Below, in pieces: positions 10,457 to 24,073 of a stretch of DNA of 64,000 nt; the first letter of the stretch is position 1; every line of letters begins with the position of its first letter. Source of the DNA: Certhia americana (taxonomy: Eukaryota; Chordata; Aves; Passeriformes; Certhiidae); assembly GCA_018697195.1 (NCBI GenBank), contig CM031859.1, positions 57,751,444 through 57,815,443 of the forward strand, written 5' to 3'. The notes beneath the pieces are model-generated. The model had not been told where the DNA came from. It searched no databases and was given only the letters and a program-made list of their open reading frames with translations. A program made the translations under genes and the position numbers.

Positions 10457-13400
10457 GGTCATGTAAACAGCTCCAAAACAGCATATTCAGTGGACAGAAA
10501 TTAGGCCAATACATCAAATATCCACTGTTTGTTGTTGATGCCCGAGGCCACAAAATTATTTGGAGTCTTTGGCTTTCTGTGTGTACAAGATGACGGCAGA
10601 AACCAGACAATGGGCTGATGTTTGTTCTTCAAACCAACCACCAACTGAGTGGAGTTGTTGTTTTTAAATATTTGGTGTTTCATTGGAAGGCTGGCACCTC
10701 TCACATGCTCCTTGAAAGACAAACAGCAATACAACAATTTGGTGGGAGTTCAAAATCCTCATTGGGCTCTTGATTATCCATCCCTACCACACAGAGTTGT
10801 ATTTGCAATGTACTTGTTTGGGGCCTACTGTTTTTTAATTGTTGTTTTGGTTTAGTTTATTATCTGTTTTTCCTGGTCATGTGAAGATGTAGAGACCAAA
10901 AATTCTAGCTGAGCAAAGCACAGAAAGGTGTGGTGTGCTGAGCACATTAGCAACAGTGGCTTTTGGCATAGGCTCATGTCAAAACTTTTCACTACGCAGC
11001 CTGGACAAAGCACAGTATTTCTGCTATGTACAGAAAATTATTTGTAAGGATCTCTGCTTTTGTTTTCTCCAAATGATATACCTTTACAAGAAAGCAGAAG
11101 GGAATTGGCCCAGTCACAGGGAGATGTTTCTTCTAATACCAAATCTCATGTGAACATCTGAACACCAGTATTCAAAAGTAATACAAGAGGAAGACAGATC
11201 TTGCTTATGGTCAGCCTTTCTTCATGGCTTCCCTCCCTTTCTGAAGTCTAGAGGCGAGGTCACCAGAATACAAATGTGCTCCGTTGGGAAGAGAGTGGAA
11301 TGAATTCCTCCTCCACTGATTTATATGTTAAGTTCTTATTCACAAGATTTATTCACTTAATATCTTCCAGTGTTCTTCAAATACTTGTCTTTTAATTTAC
11401 AACTTGATTTGGGACATTTTCTGATGGTTTCAAGGGAGGACTAAAGAGATTTTGATAAAAATTTATGCAAGAAGAGAGAGAAACCAGTGTTCCCATAAGC
11501 TCTTGTATTTATTTGTTTATTTTGCCCTCCTTGGTTGAAAACAGAAAAAGTGGGCAGAAATCTCAAGGGTGAAGACCTTCAGGTCCCATGAGACCAAATC
11601 AGAAGCAATTTTAACCATGATCAAGAAAGATACTACAAGAATTAAACACCAGAAGTGGAAAGGGCACATATCCATGCGGGAATCTCATCATCTTTCTGGG
11701 GTAGATTCCAGCTGTGAAAGCCACAGGAGCAGCTTCTCCACTCACTGACCCTTTTTGTGGTCAGGGTTTGCCCTATAAAGGCCTAATTGACACTAACGTG
11801 AATGGATTCCTAACTCACTGCCTAGAGCAGGTTTATATGAAGCCTGCCTCCTTTGGATCCCTGGCAATTTCCTCTGCACTGCTTGCGTCAAAATGTGAAC
11901 CTCTTCTCAAGACGGCAAATGCGTGCACTGCACATGAAAGCAATCAACAGAAACCTTTCTCCCTGAAAAAGTGGGGAAGAGCTCTGTGCCTCCTTTGTCT
12001 GTGTTCTGAAAGGAGACAAATTCAATGGAAAAATAAAATACATATTCTAAAGGCTTCGTGACTCCCTTTCCATTCAGTGTTACTGCACTGAAAAATTCTT
12101 TTATATAGCAATATTTTACTATTTTTTGACAAAATTCTAGCTTTATCGCGACCAATTGCTCTGGTTCCATTGCACTATTATAAGTTTGGTATCTCAATCT
12201 GTAGTTAAGGCTGCTGATTGTTTTTGAATAGAATATGTTTAGAAATGGGCTACTTGCCTGGTGAGGCTTGAGTCTTTTTCTACTTCTATGTGTATTCATC
12301 TACTAATAGACAGAGTTTCACAGTGCTGTATATTTGACTGTTTATGACTACACTTTCTGTTTACTGTCACTTAAATCATGGCTTTTTCCCACTGGTTTTT
12401 GTGTTTTGAAGACCTATGCTATTAAAAAAAAAAAAAGAAAAAAAAGAAAAAGTAAAAGAAAACAAGAAAACTAAGTGTGATCTAGACACAAATCTGCCAA
12501 TTTTATTGAAGCTGCTGATTCAACAAGGTCTTTCAGAATTTGCAAATTTGAGGGCATGGCAGATGGAGCTATTTTTGAAACAGTATCACTAGTCATCTGT
12601 TCAATACTGCACTTATGTTTTGTGCAAAACTGCAAAAGTGTTTTGTGGAATCTAACCTTAATTCTGTGGGTTAAACTGAGGTGACTCATTTAAGGGAAAA
12701 TATCATATTATGTGAAAAAATATTGCCATTTCCTGGTAAGTCATCAAATAGCTGCTTTTGTCAAAATTCCAAAGATGAGTTTCTCTTAGCTGACTCTACT
12801 GTTTTAAGTCAAGAAGCTCAAACCTCAGTAACATCATTAATATGAGATGTAAGGAGATGCAACCCCACAACCAGAAATAAAAATGCTTAATGTAAATAAA
12901 AGATGTCTTATTAACTTCTTATGTAAAATCTGTCTAATGTGAAACACGGTTGATTAATGAATTTAACTAACTTCAAGTGTAAAACAATTCTGAAAATGTA
13001 GGTCCTTGGCTTTTAATGAAAAGAAGACCAAGTAGAAAATACCAATGACTGATAATTTACCCCTAAGTCCATGATTTCTGTAAGCATAGGGTAGTGTTGG
13101 GTGTTAAGTGCTAAACATCCTGAAACCTTCATCAGCAGTTTCTCCATCAGCAGGTAAATTTTCCAGTCTGTCTTTAGATGATCTATTATGCTGCCCCTAA
13201 CTGCAAGTTCCTCCTCTTGTTGTGTTGTCTTCACTGCTGCTTCAATGTGCAGGTAAAGTCTTTAACCATTAAGCAGCTGGCACAACTTGTGTGAACAATT
13301 CTTAACACTGCATTTGAGAATGTTTACAAAATTTGTAAGGCTCAAGCAGACATTTTACTCTTAGTATTTAATTTTCTATACAAAATATTTCAGAAGCATA

Positions 13401-16400
13401 AATAGGAAAGGCATTCTCAGCTTTTTGTCAGTCCATATGCTTTTTACATGAATGCTATTTACAACAGGTATTCAAACACTGTAGCTGCAGGAACAAAAAG
13501 TTCAGGTGAAAATCAACAATAACAGTAAAAATCAAACAAACAGACAAAAAACCCAAACGAACCAAGAGTTCCGTGTTTAAGTAATATTGTCTTCCTCTGC
13601 CAAGTGAAGGGTCTCTAATGACTGCAGTTTGGGGCTATTTTTCACAAATCTCTCCTAAAAAAATGAAAACTACAGGAATGTGTTCATGAAGTTAGTGTGA
13701 TTTTATGTTTGATTTATCCTTTCTTTCTATGGCAGCAGAGCAATAGCATGTTCTTTCTTTTTTCCATCATCTTTCTTTCCTTTTTTTTAACTTTTAAAAA
13801 TGTGTTTTGGAAGACTTGCTTACACATGAAGGTATGAGATCTTTAAGATATTTGGAACCTTTAAATGACTTCTTGTTGACATTTTTAACTGTTCAATCCA
13901 ACAGAAATAAGATGAAATCTGCTGAGACTCGGATGAATTTTGCCCTGGATATGTACCACTACATTAAATTTTCCCATAGTCCATTAAAACATCCAGTGTT
14001 CTTGTGCTTATACAGACAGTTTTGATATATCATGTGTGTGGTTTATGGCAACTTCTGTGCAAACTCTCTGGGGTATACAGACCCTTGTTAAAATCCTAAG
14101 CAACCACTGTTTCTAAAGATCAGTGGTCTTATTGAATTATTTTTAAACAAACTAAGTCACTTTTGGTACTAATCTCAGACATCCCGTGTTGATCTTGTCA
14201 TTATCTGGTGAAATTCAGAGGAAGTTGTAAGTAATAATTGTGTGATTTGCTGTCACAATTTGTGGCAACAGATGCCTCATTTGGTCAAATGCTTAAGTAA
14301 GGATATTTCATAGTAGCCTCTGTTGACACAAAAGAATGTTTTGTACAGAAAAATAGCGAATGATTTCTCACTAATTTCAGTATAAATAAAATTAGATTCA
14401 GCACTTTGGTCTTTAATAGGTAGCTATGGCCAAATAACCAAGTTACAAATTTAACTAAATGGAGCCTCTGACTATTTTGGGAATCCTTAACTACCACTGG
14501 TTCCCCATTTAACTCCTCAGTCTACTGAAAACTGGCCAATAGCTGATATTAAGAGCTTCCAAATCAATTGAGATTTAGGGTTCACTTTGCATGTGATGTA
14601 TTGCTTTTGTGGTTTTAACTGTTTTAAGCTACTAACCTTAAACAGGAGGTTGTAATAATTACCTCAGTCTTCTTGGTGGCTTTGGCAGATATTCTTTAGG
14701 ACTTTTACAAGTGACAGTAACTCTACCCAGACAGTTCTTGTGCAGTCCTGGTATGTTCAGCTTATTCAAAGGACATGAAGGATTGATCTGTTTCTATTTG
14801 TCTAAATATCTGGCTATTTGCACATTTCTGAGGAGGAAAAAGAAAGAACTTGAGGCAGCAAAGTGTTTCAATCAGAATCAATCAGAACAGGCAATATATA
14901 TTCAACCTGTACTCAACTCTGAGAAGTTGAATTAATTTATATCAATTTTAAAAGTATTTTCTCCATACCATACCAATCTATTAAACTTGACTTATTCCTC
15001 TTCCTTCAATATGACTCACAATACTTAAGCACTTTACTTTTGAAACTCACAGCTTGAAAAGATTTTAATTTTTTAATTTTTTTAACACCATTGCAGTTCC
15101 TGCTTTTTGTGGGCTGGTTTTGTGTTTATTCTGTGGAGCTGTGTGCCAGTGGTGCACTCAGGCTGATACAGATGATAGCCTAAGGTTCACCTGTGCCTCA
15201 AGGAGTTTGTAGTCTAACCAGATAACCAAGATAGCCCCAAACTGCAAGAACCTGCCTGGCATTGCAGTGGAGAAGTCAGGTTTTCCTGAGTGTGGAGGTG
15301 TGCAAAGAAGGCAGGATTGTTTGGTTCAGGTTAGTAGTACAGTGGAGCTAGTACTGACCTTGCAACCTTTATGTGTTTTGGAGAAGGAAGTGAAGGCTCA
15401 AGGGTCAGTGATCATAGCAGGAGGGTACTCTGGCTGCCAGGGACACCAGGATAGAGGAATGAAAAGACTCTAGGGAAAAGAGCTTCCAGGCCCAACATAT
15501 CAAATAGTAAAAAAGCAAAGCATGTAAATAAAACCAGAAGTACTGCAGAGTAAACTAATAATACCAGCAGGGCAACTGGGCAGTCATCCTGCAATGTCTA
15601 CTTTCTGGCAACTTAAACTTTTGTATGTTCCAACAGCCGCTCATTGTCATCTTTCCCAAGGAATGAGATAATGTAGAAGTTAGTTCCCAGAACGACCCCA
15701 TAACTGTATAAGACTCATGCATATGAGGAGTGAACAAGACAGCCATATGGATTACATCCCACAATTCTGAAAATGTGTGAAAAAAATATTTCTCCAGAGA
15801 AAGAAAGGAGATCAGAGAAATCAAAAGGAGAATTTGCTTTTTGACCAAGCAGATAATAGAAATTAAGTGTTTTCCATGATCTTTGGCCATTTGTCTATAT
15901 TCATTTTTTCTCAAAGGCCATTTTCTCATCCTGGGCTCAGCAATCCTGTGAAATATAATTATCTTTGCCAGTCGATGTAAGACAGAATGCAATCCAAGTT
16001 TAAATAGAAATATAATAATGGCTTTTATCCATTTTTTTCCTCAAAATGTTTCAGCAGTTGACATAGATCAAAAATCTGTACTGCCAAATAAACATAAGGA
16101 ATTCCTTATTCTAGTGAAAGCTGAGGGAAAATTCTTACACAAGAAGTTGAGATGGACATCTGTATCACATGCATATTAGCAGAGAAGGAAGAAGATTCAT
16201 ATATATCTCAGTGTCACAAGTATTTTAATAAAGTGAAAATAGGACTCTGATACATTTGTTTTACCATGATATTATAAACATGAGGATCATCTGCTGAAAC
16301 CAATTCTTTTAGCAGAGCATCAATTTTATTTTTATTACTATAAGATATTTCAAAAACATTATTGCAAAAGGCACTTCGAGGTGTCACTGAAATTAGAAAA

Positions 16401-16749
16401 GATCTGATTTCTAAAGGAAAGGAAAAATACAATGATGACATTATGAAACAAAGATAAGCAGAAGGAATATGTTCCTTTCACTGAATTACATCATGATACT
16501 GTATTTTGACTTGTTTGTCCTTGCACAGACTTTCATCCAAGGAGTTCAAGGAAGTTCAAATGACTATGACTAGATGACTAAGTGAGTTTCAGGTAATACA
16601 GAAAGTGATAAACATTGACTGATTTATGCACAATAATTCAAAAATCAATAGCAGAGAAAAGCCCAGAGCTCACATTTTGATTGCGGCAACAGTCATGCTA
16701 CTGATTCATGAGCACACTGAAATTATGCCTGGCTTGAGCATCAAGGTTC
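10457..16749. other. Intergenic DNA, no gene seen
   Basis: AT-rich sequence with short unrelated frames. An A/G-rich run lies at 12423-12471. I see no mobile element, RNA gene or exon that I can support. Confidence 0.65.
12423..12471 (+). repeat. A-rich (A/G) low-complexity tract
   Basis: Runs of A broken by single G or C over about 49 bp. Confidence 0.9.
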
Positions 16750-16786
16750 ATTTTGAGCATCTGAGCACTACTCAGGTGCTCAAAAT
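16750..16786. repeat. 16-bp inverted repeat with 5-nt loop (hairpin)
   Basis: The arms are 16750-16765 (ATTTTGAGCATCTGAG) and 16771-16786 (CTCAGGTGCTCAAAAT), with loop CACTA. Fifteen pairs are Watson-Crick and one is T-G (G-U in RNA). Unlike the other inverted repeats here, the arms have mixed base composition. Function unknown. Confidence 0.85.
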
Positions 16787-17718
16787 AGAGAAAATACCTA
16801 AGCTCATTTCTGAACCCTGATCTAACTTTATTTGCTAGGAAGCTTGATGAACCTTGCACCATAATAGACTTCTGCACCCATTCTGTCAGAAAAAAAAAGC
16901 TCAGTCTCTGGCCTCATCCAAACACAATTACGATTACAAGAGACCAAAGAAGACAAATCATCTTTATTTCATGAGAGTTGCCACCATTTGCTGATTACTA
17001 TAGGTGAAATGGATTCAATTAGGACATTGAAATTCACCTCAGCCCTAGCTGAAGCCTTGTTTATCTACCTGTGCACACCAGGACAGGCAAGGCTCAAGCA
17101 GTCAGGCTGCACAGCAACTCAGCAGCACATTAGATGAGCTCCAGCAGAAAGATGCAGCGGATAGCTGGTGGAGGAACTCATCAGGGGAAACAGATTCATT
17201 CAGTGGAAGGCATTGGGCAGAGCCTTAAGTGAAGACTGGACACCTGGAAACTAGCTGTAGTGTGAGACCCACAAGTGCCTGACAAGATGTTCTAGACATC
17301 TAGCATCCTATACAACAGTCTTGTTTTAGACTTCAGTGTAAACTGTATAGTTTTGTTCTGGTTTTACCAAAATAATATCTGAACAGTGATGTATGCCACA
17401 GAGTTCATGTAAGTCAAAGAGACTAGCTGGTAGTGGGAGCTGTGAAGGTCAGTTTCTTAGGTCTATGTACTGACATGTGATATATTTCCTCTGTAACCAA
17501 GTGCAGTGTCTGATCAGAATGTTTCTGAATTTCCATCATCTCTCTCCCATGTAGCATTTTCTAGTGGCTGGTATTACAGTTGAACTCATTTGTATAAACT
17601 TTCCTCAACAGGGGCACAAATTTTCCTATATTTTACCAAATAACTTTACACTTTGGTAAGAAGTTTATGACACACCATCTATCAAAAACAATCAGTAAGT
17701 TTTTGGTGGATTTTTTGG

Positions 17719-17732
17719 TTTTTTTTTTTTTT
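17719..17732 (+). repeat. T14 homopolymer
   Basis: Fourteen T followed by CAG. The setting resembles a splice acceptor, but no exon is recognisable behind it. Confidence 0.85.
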
Positions 17733-20699
17733 CAGCAACATGCAGTGTAAATTGAAGAAACTGTCTAATACTATGACCTTACAAAACTCCACTATAATGC
17801 TAATAAAGTACACTTTAAAAAAATCTTCATGTTCTCTTAAGCACTGCCTGTTTACAAGAACAAGCAAAGTCTGTGAAGACAAAGCAGGGATTTGCATGTC
17901 ATAGAAGACTTATTTTAAAACTTACTCAGTTCCATGGATCATTTTGCACCCGTTTCCATTAACAAATAATTGAAAAATATCACCAGATAATTTGCTCCAG
18001 ATTTGTAAGCCCTGGGGAACTAGATTTCAAGGGGAAAAATGATATAATGAAAGTAATATTACAGATTACACTGAGCCAAGTCTGTTTCCACTCTGTTGTC
18101 AGATTGGCAAGTTGAGGAGAAAGTAAAGGGTCCCCCTATTTAATAATTATTTAAGTCCTAATTAGTTTCAGAAACCCAGGAAAGAGAGTAAACTAAAATC
18201 CTAGATAGTGATGAATTTATGTAGGCATTTTTCTATGGTAACTAACAAACTCGAATAAGCATTGTAGGAAAAGATTAATTTGTATGATGTAGGTAGAAGA
18301 CCTACTCCTAAAGCACTTCCAAAGCACTCAAAAAAGTACCCTGTCATGTCTGCAACTATCATAGCTACAGAAATGTATTGCTGCCACTATTCCTGTGCTT
18401 ACAAACAGTGTTGAATAATACATTATATTATGCTTTGAGAAGGCAGTTATTATGCGGTGAAAAACCCACCTATGCATCCTATAAAAAGAAAGTCAGAACT
18501 TACCCCAACAAACAACACAGGACCAAGATGAAGAAACAGAAGACATTGAAGTCCCATTTTTTATCTAGCCTGTAGGTAGCAATAACAAAATATGTACGGA
18601 TCTACTTTGGTGTCTGCTATGTTCATACAAAGGGCACATTGACCAGGCAGGCATAAGAAACTAGATGAGGAGTTCTGTCTTCACAGCAGCTGGAAAAGGA
18701 AAGTCAAGCTGACATGGTGGCTTAATGAATTAAAATTTTAGCCCATTAGACCCTGGTGGTACAGCTAAGTCAACACTATTTTTACTGTGAAGCCAAATCA
18801 TGCCCACATAACTTCTCTCTCTGGGAAAGAAGAAATATTTGCATTCATTTAGCTTTTCACTGAGAGGCAAAAGTTCCCATGAAAACCATGAATGACTTGC
18901 TGACTGAGTTTTGCAGAAAGAATGCCTAACAGTGAAGGCAAATGTATTGCACAAATTTGTTTATTCCTCCAGGTCCATCCTGATTCCATTTTGCTCTATT
19001 CCCTGAGGTGGACAAAGTTGTAAAGTTTGAAAGTAAATTTAGGGTCAGAGCAGTATGCCATCATTTCCATATGGATCCAAGTTTCACAGCGTGGAAATCC
19101 CAGCTGGTTGGAAAACAAGCTAGAAAAACTATGAGAACAGATTATTTTTCTGACTGTTGGGTGTGTTTGTTTTATCTCCCTGGGGAGAATGTGGGTTCCC
19201 TAAGCCACACTCTGCATTTAGATTCTTTACCAGGAAACCCTAGGGAGGAAATTCTAAATTATAGCTTTCTACTAACTGTATTTGGCAGCTGAGTCTTGGA
19301 AACCTTCAGTGTCTGGTGCTCACCCAGCTGAAGCCAACAGGATTTCTGCAAAGGACTAAAGGGATTTCCCACCAGAAGTCCATGAAAATGGCACTAGTAT
19401 GGATGCCAGGATGGAGAATTCCCATCCTAAGCATTCTCCTGTGCTTCTCTTCTACAAAACAGGAAAAACTCCACCTAGCTTATTCCAGGAAGAACAAGCA
19501 CAATGGCATTGATACAGGTTCATGTACACCTGACCAGGACAGGTGTAGATATGAAAGGCTTTAGAGAGATACTATTCTTTCCCTCACTGATTTTTTATCC
19601 TTTCTTCATCTTCCTCACTAAATACAAACAATTTGGCAATATTTTAGCTGAATACATTCCCTTCTGAAGTTTTAGAGAAATGAACATTACTTTACTTTTA
19701 TTTTTAAAGGGACTTTGGGTAAATCAAACACAGAACTCCAATTAATTCAGAAATGTTTTGACACATCTAACTTTCAGCTTGTTGAAAGGGAAGACTCAAT
19801 GTTTAGTGGCTTCCTCAGTAAACTAGGGCCCTGTAGTCTGTTTTGTCATTTGATTTGATATAGATAATCCACATTTTAGGTGGTGTATTTACCCTCTCAT
19901 CTTCATAAAATATGTATAACAAAAGGCATTGTCTGTTGTCTAGGATTGTGCAATTTTTAGAACTACTTATAAAAAACAGGAACATGACCTACTGCATCTT
20001 CTGGAGAATACTGAGAGGTAATTACATGCATTAATATAATCATCGGGTAACATCACCTACTTTAAAGGTAAGCCAAGCTTAGTCACAGCTGGAGATGAGA
20101 GATGAAAGGTGGAAGTTGGAGGTGAGAAAGATTTCAGGACATAAATGGGCTTCACCTCAGCTCATTTCTCTCCTTTTGGAAGCTGAAGGTTTCCATTGGG
20201 AGTAGGGCTGTCACTCTGGACATCTTAGATGTTCTTCTAAAACATCTGGACCCCTGCAGCATGACCTGCTGCAGCTGAACATCTTGCAAAGCCACAGTAC
20301 CTCTCCTGCAGTTCACCACACAGTTCATGCATCCCCAGTGAGATGTAGGCAGGGTTTTTACTTCAGAGCTGATGCCATGTGATCATCTGCATTTCTTCTT
20401 GTGGGAAAGAAAGGTCTGCGGGTCCTATTTGTGGCAGAACTCTCATTTATTCGAGCACAGATGAAAAGCTGCATGAAGCTAAACGGTGTTTAGGAACATT
20501 ATTGTAATATGAAAATCAATCACTGAAAACGTACAGGAGTCAACTTTTACTTATACTAGTTTGAAGTTAATGAATAGATCAAAGCAGTTAAAACAAGAAT
20601 ATTAACTTGCAAAGTCTAATGATAGAGAATAAGAACCTGTACAAAAACAAATAAAACACCTGCCTGAACTTGAGGGTGGCAAGGGAATTACCCACAATG

Positions 20700-20723
20700 A
20701 AACATATTTCCTGAAATATGTTT
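20700..20723. repeat. 24-nt quasi-palindrome
   Basis: Exact 11-bp arms AAACATATTTC and GAAATATGTTT around a CT spacer. Confidence 0.9.
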
Positions 20724-22138
20724 ACATGAAAATTGCTTGGGGGTTGGGAGCACAAAGTAATTAGCTGAAAAATAACTAGAAGGGTGAGGTCAGATGATCT
20801 GTTTGTCTAGTCAGCGGTTTGGGGCCATTGTAATAGAAGTAGAGAAAGAGCACTGCAAGTTAAAAAAAAAAAAGGGAGCAAAGGACATATTTTCTTATTT
20901 GCCAGAGTCAATAATAGCACCCCATAAAGCTGCAGTGCTTAAATTATTTGAGTTGATCAACAATCTCACTGCAATACCTTTCCAACAGAAAATGCATTTC
21001 CCATAAAACTATTAGTTTCTGGAGGAGCATTATATTTAAATATAAATTTCTGGGGAAAATAATGTTTTGTGTTGACTTGAGATGTTTCATTTTAAATAAG
21101 TTAGCTAAATTGTTTTTTTTTTTCCTGTGGCAGATAGTCTCCTATGAGCTCTAGACTGAGCATCTCACTGTCTTAGGGCTGCACTGGACATTGTGGTTTT
21201 ACAGCATCACCAGTGATGCAAAGCAGCCATCACCTGACTGTGTGATATGGAGCATCACAGGATTCACTCAAACAGAGTCTGTAATGAGAGCTATAACTTA
21301 ACCAGAAGGCTTGTCTCTTCAAAATAGAATGAATCCAACTAACATGAGTTAAACACAATGTTCAGCTGCACCAGACAGTGTTGGGTATATATCATACCAA
21401 GTATGTATGAGTGGGAGTATTACAGGAATTATGATCACAGCTCCTGCAACACTCAGAAAAAAAGCCATGTAAATAAATAAATGAATCATTCTTATATTCT
21501 TTACTATATAGTACTTATGCTCTTACATTAAAGTGCATGTTTGCCAAAAGATCATGAGATGACAGCAAATCTTCTTTATCCTTTGGTGACCACACTGTCT
21601 GCATTTATCACAGCAACTGTCCTGGAAACACATTTTTGTCACAAATATTTTTGTCCATTTCCAAATGTCTTCTTGGAAACCAAATTACTCTGGGTGCAAG
21701 TCTCAGGGAAAACTGGTTGCCTATTCTTTCTGAAGACTGGACAGCAATGCTGCAGTTAACTAGAAGGAATAAACTTAGCAAAGTCTTGCTTCAGGAAATA
21801 AGCATATGCTTAAATCCCACTAATTTAAACTAAAAGCCTTCATACTACACTTGAAGGGAAATCTTCCCAGAGCAGGGGTTTGATATTTTACCCAACTTGC
21901 AGTGATCACTAGGATAATAGGCTGCACTGAGTCCCTGCAGGTGACCACGGGCTGTGAGTTTTACACCCTTTCACCATAAAGGAGCTCTTTTTAGAAGCTG
22001 ATCCCCTCCATCACTATTCATGGCTATTTGCACCCATTATCAGAATGCCAAGTGTAGGCAAAGTGCACAGGTAAAGAAAAGTGGCAAAAGCCCTGACACA
22101 TGCCACCATCTGCCCACCCCATCCATTGATATAATGAA

Positions 22139-22159
22139 TTCCTGGAATTTTTCCAGGAA
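22139..22159. promoter_or_regulatory. Paired STAT/BCL6-type palindromes
   Basis: TTCCTGGAA (22139-22147) and TTCCAGGAA (22151-22159) are both perfect TTCCNGGAA motifs, 12 bp centre to centre. Together they also form a 10-bp inverted repeat with a TTT loop. STAT5 binds TTCYNRGAA and can bind paired sites as a tetramer. Use in vivo is unproven. Confidence 0.45.
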
Positions 22160-24032
22160 TGCTGACATAAGGATTTCTGGCTGTGCACACTGGAAGTCAG
22201 AAAATTTGGACCCCAATGGTAAAAAAGAGGAAATGAGTTAGCATCCTAGAGATGAATCTAAGAAGATTCTGTTGCAGCACCTGGAATTGAAATCTGGGGA
22301 GTAAGCCTAAAGCCATCCTGGGAAATATCACGGGCCAGCCAATGTCATTTGAAAAGAGAAGAGCCCTGAGGCCCCAAGAATCACTCCAAAAATACTGGAA
22401 TACTTTTCTGGAGGAAATCAGTTGGATGCAGGAACATTCAGTAGTTTGTGTCAGCAAGAGCACATGGGAATTAAGGCTGTGGGAATTGGTGATGGACAAA
22501 GTCATCCACTTCTTCACACCTCTGGTGTAGTGTCTGTCCACAGACAGAGCAGACACTGTGTCCATCTCGATGTGCAAGGACAAGAGCTGTGTCAAAGGGG
22601 AAACAGGACCTGTAACTCCAGTGTGACAAAGGGAGCAGCCCCCTACAGCAAGTAGTAGTGTAATGTCCTGCGGTGACAGTTCTGGCTCCTTCAAGGGGGG
22701 AAAGATGTGAATGACCTTGTGCAATGCTTCTCATTTCAAGAAGACTTTCCACAGGCACAGACAGGGATCGTTCAGATCCACAAAAGTACAAGCAATTCCT
22801 ATTTCTCCATCACCTGCTTCCTTTGACAGCCAAGTGCCAAACATCCATATATCCCCAGAATAATTTTTCATCTTTCACTTTGCTGGTTTGCGCCACTGTA
22901 AGTATAAGGACAATAGTACCTCCCATTTCTATTTCATCTGCGACAATCAGCATCTAATGTATTTGATACACAATACAGAAAATGCATTTGATCCATAACG
23001 TGTTCAGCTATAAACTTTAATTTTGTACTGAGAGCTGCTTATAATTGTTACCAGGAATGTGTGTCAAAGGGGAAGGAACCAAAAATAGCACTGGATGAAA
23101 AAAAAACATAAAAGCAGCTCCATAGCTGCTATTATAGCAACACATGTATGTCTGTTAATCTTGAGGATTTGCCAAGAGTAAGGGCACATGTTTTAACTTG
23201 CTATAAAATGAATGTGCCTATAGGCCAGATTTTTATCTCACTTATAACTATGTAAAGCAGAAATAAACTTCTTTGAAGCTCTTAGACTTATTTTGGATTT
23301 ATAGTACTCTGAGATCAAAATCAGAATGCATTTTAAATTGAGATGAGCAGAACAATGAAAGAGGCGTAAGATTCAGATGGCAGTGAATACAACAAGATCT
23401 GTAGCATAAAGCTCAATTTTGCTGCGCACAGCGTAATGAAGCAGGGGAGCATTGCTGGCTAGATGGTTCATGTTACTATGTAATGTAGTTAGTATATAAA
23501 TAATTGCATGCAGATGCACAGCCCCACACACTGTTTCTTTGGCTTGATTGTCATGAGTTTCTTTGTTCTGGAAAGCAAGTAATAAAACAAAATATAAAAC
23601 TGAATAATATGCATCCAAGTGCACACATATTATATATACCTGGAAGCATAATGGGGGTTTTTATTCTATTTTGCTTATTATGTGTCTCCTAGAATACAGA
23701 AGACAAACAAAAACATGTCTTTCACTTATTAGGAAAAAAATAAATTCCAAAGCCTCTCTATTGTAAGCGGAACCAAAGGAATACATAAAATTGTGATATA
23801 TGTAAAAGAATGCCCTACACCAGCATTTTAGAACAACATAGTACCAACACTAGTTAGTTTGCCATAAAAAAAGAAAATTAATTAATAATAGGAAAATGCT
23901 GGTGGTCAGTGAAGCATCCCATGTATTGGGATGTCAAAGTACATTGACTTTGTTAATCTTGTGAGATAAATACAGGCACTAAGACAAACACATGGGCAAG
24001 GAATATAATTAATGGTGGGTGAAATTAATTTT

Positions 24033-24073
24033 AACATAAATATATTATTATGTAATAACAATATATTTATGTT
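24033..24073. repeat. 41-nt near-perfect palindrome
   Basis: Fourteen exact pairs (24033-24046 with 24060-24073) are followed by one mismatch (A24047/C24059), four more pairs and a GTA loop, so 18 of 19 positions pair. It is almost entirely A+T and could extrude as a cruciform or fold as a hairpin. Confidence 0.9.

Larger units (their letters stand above)
16787..24032. other. Intergenic DNA, no gene seen
   Basis: AT-rich with a T14 run at 17719. It holds the quasi-palindrome at 20700 and the paired STAT-type motifs at 22139. Overlapping opposed frames at about 22.2-22.8 kb (175, 106 and 77 codons) have no recognisable domain. Confidence 0.6.

Noticed and set aside
22197..22724. 175-codon minus-strand frame with opposed plus-strand frames
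   Set aside because: Overlapping frames on both strands of similar length, none with a recognisable family signature; likely chance.
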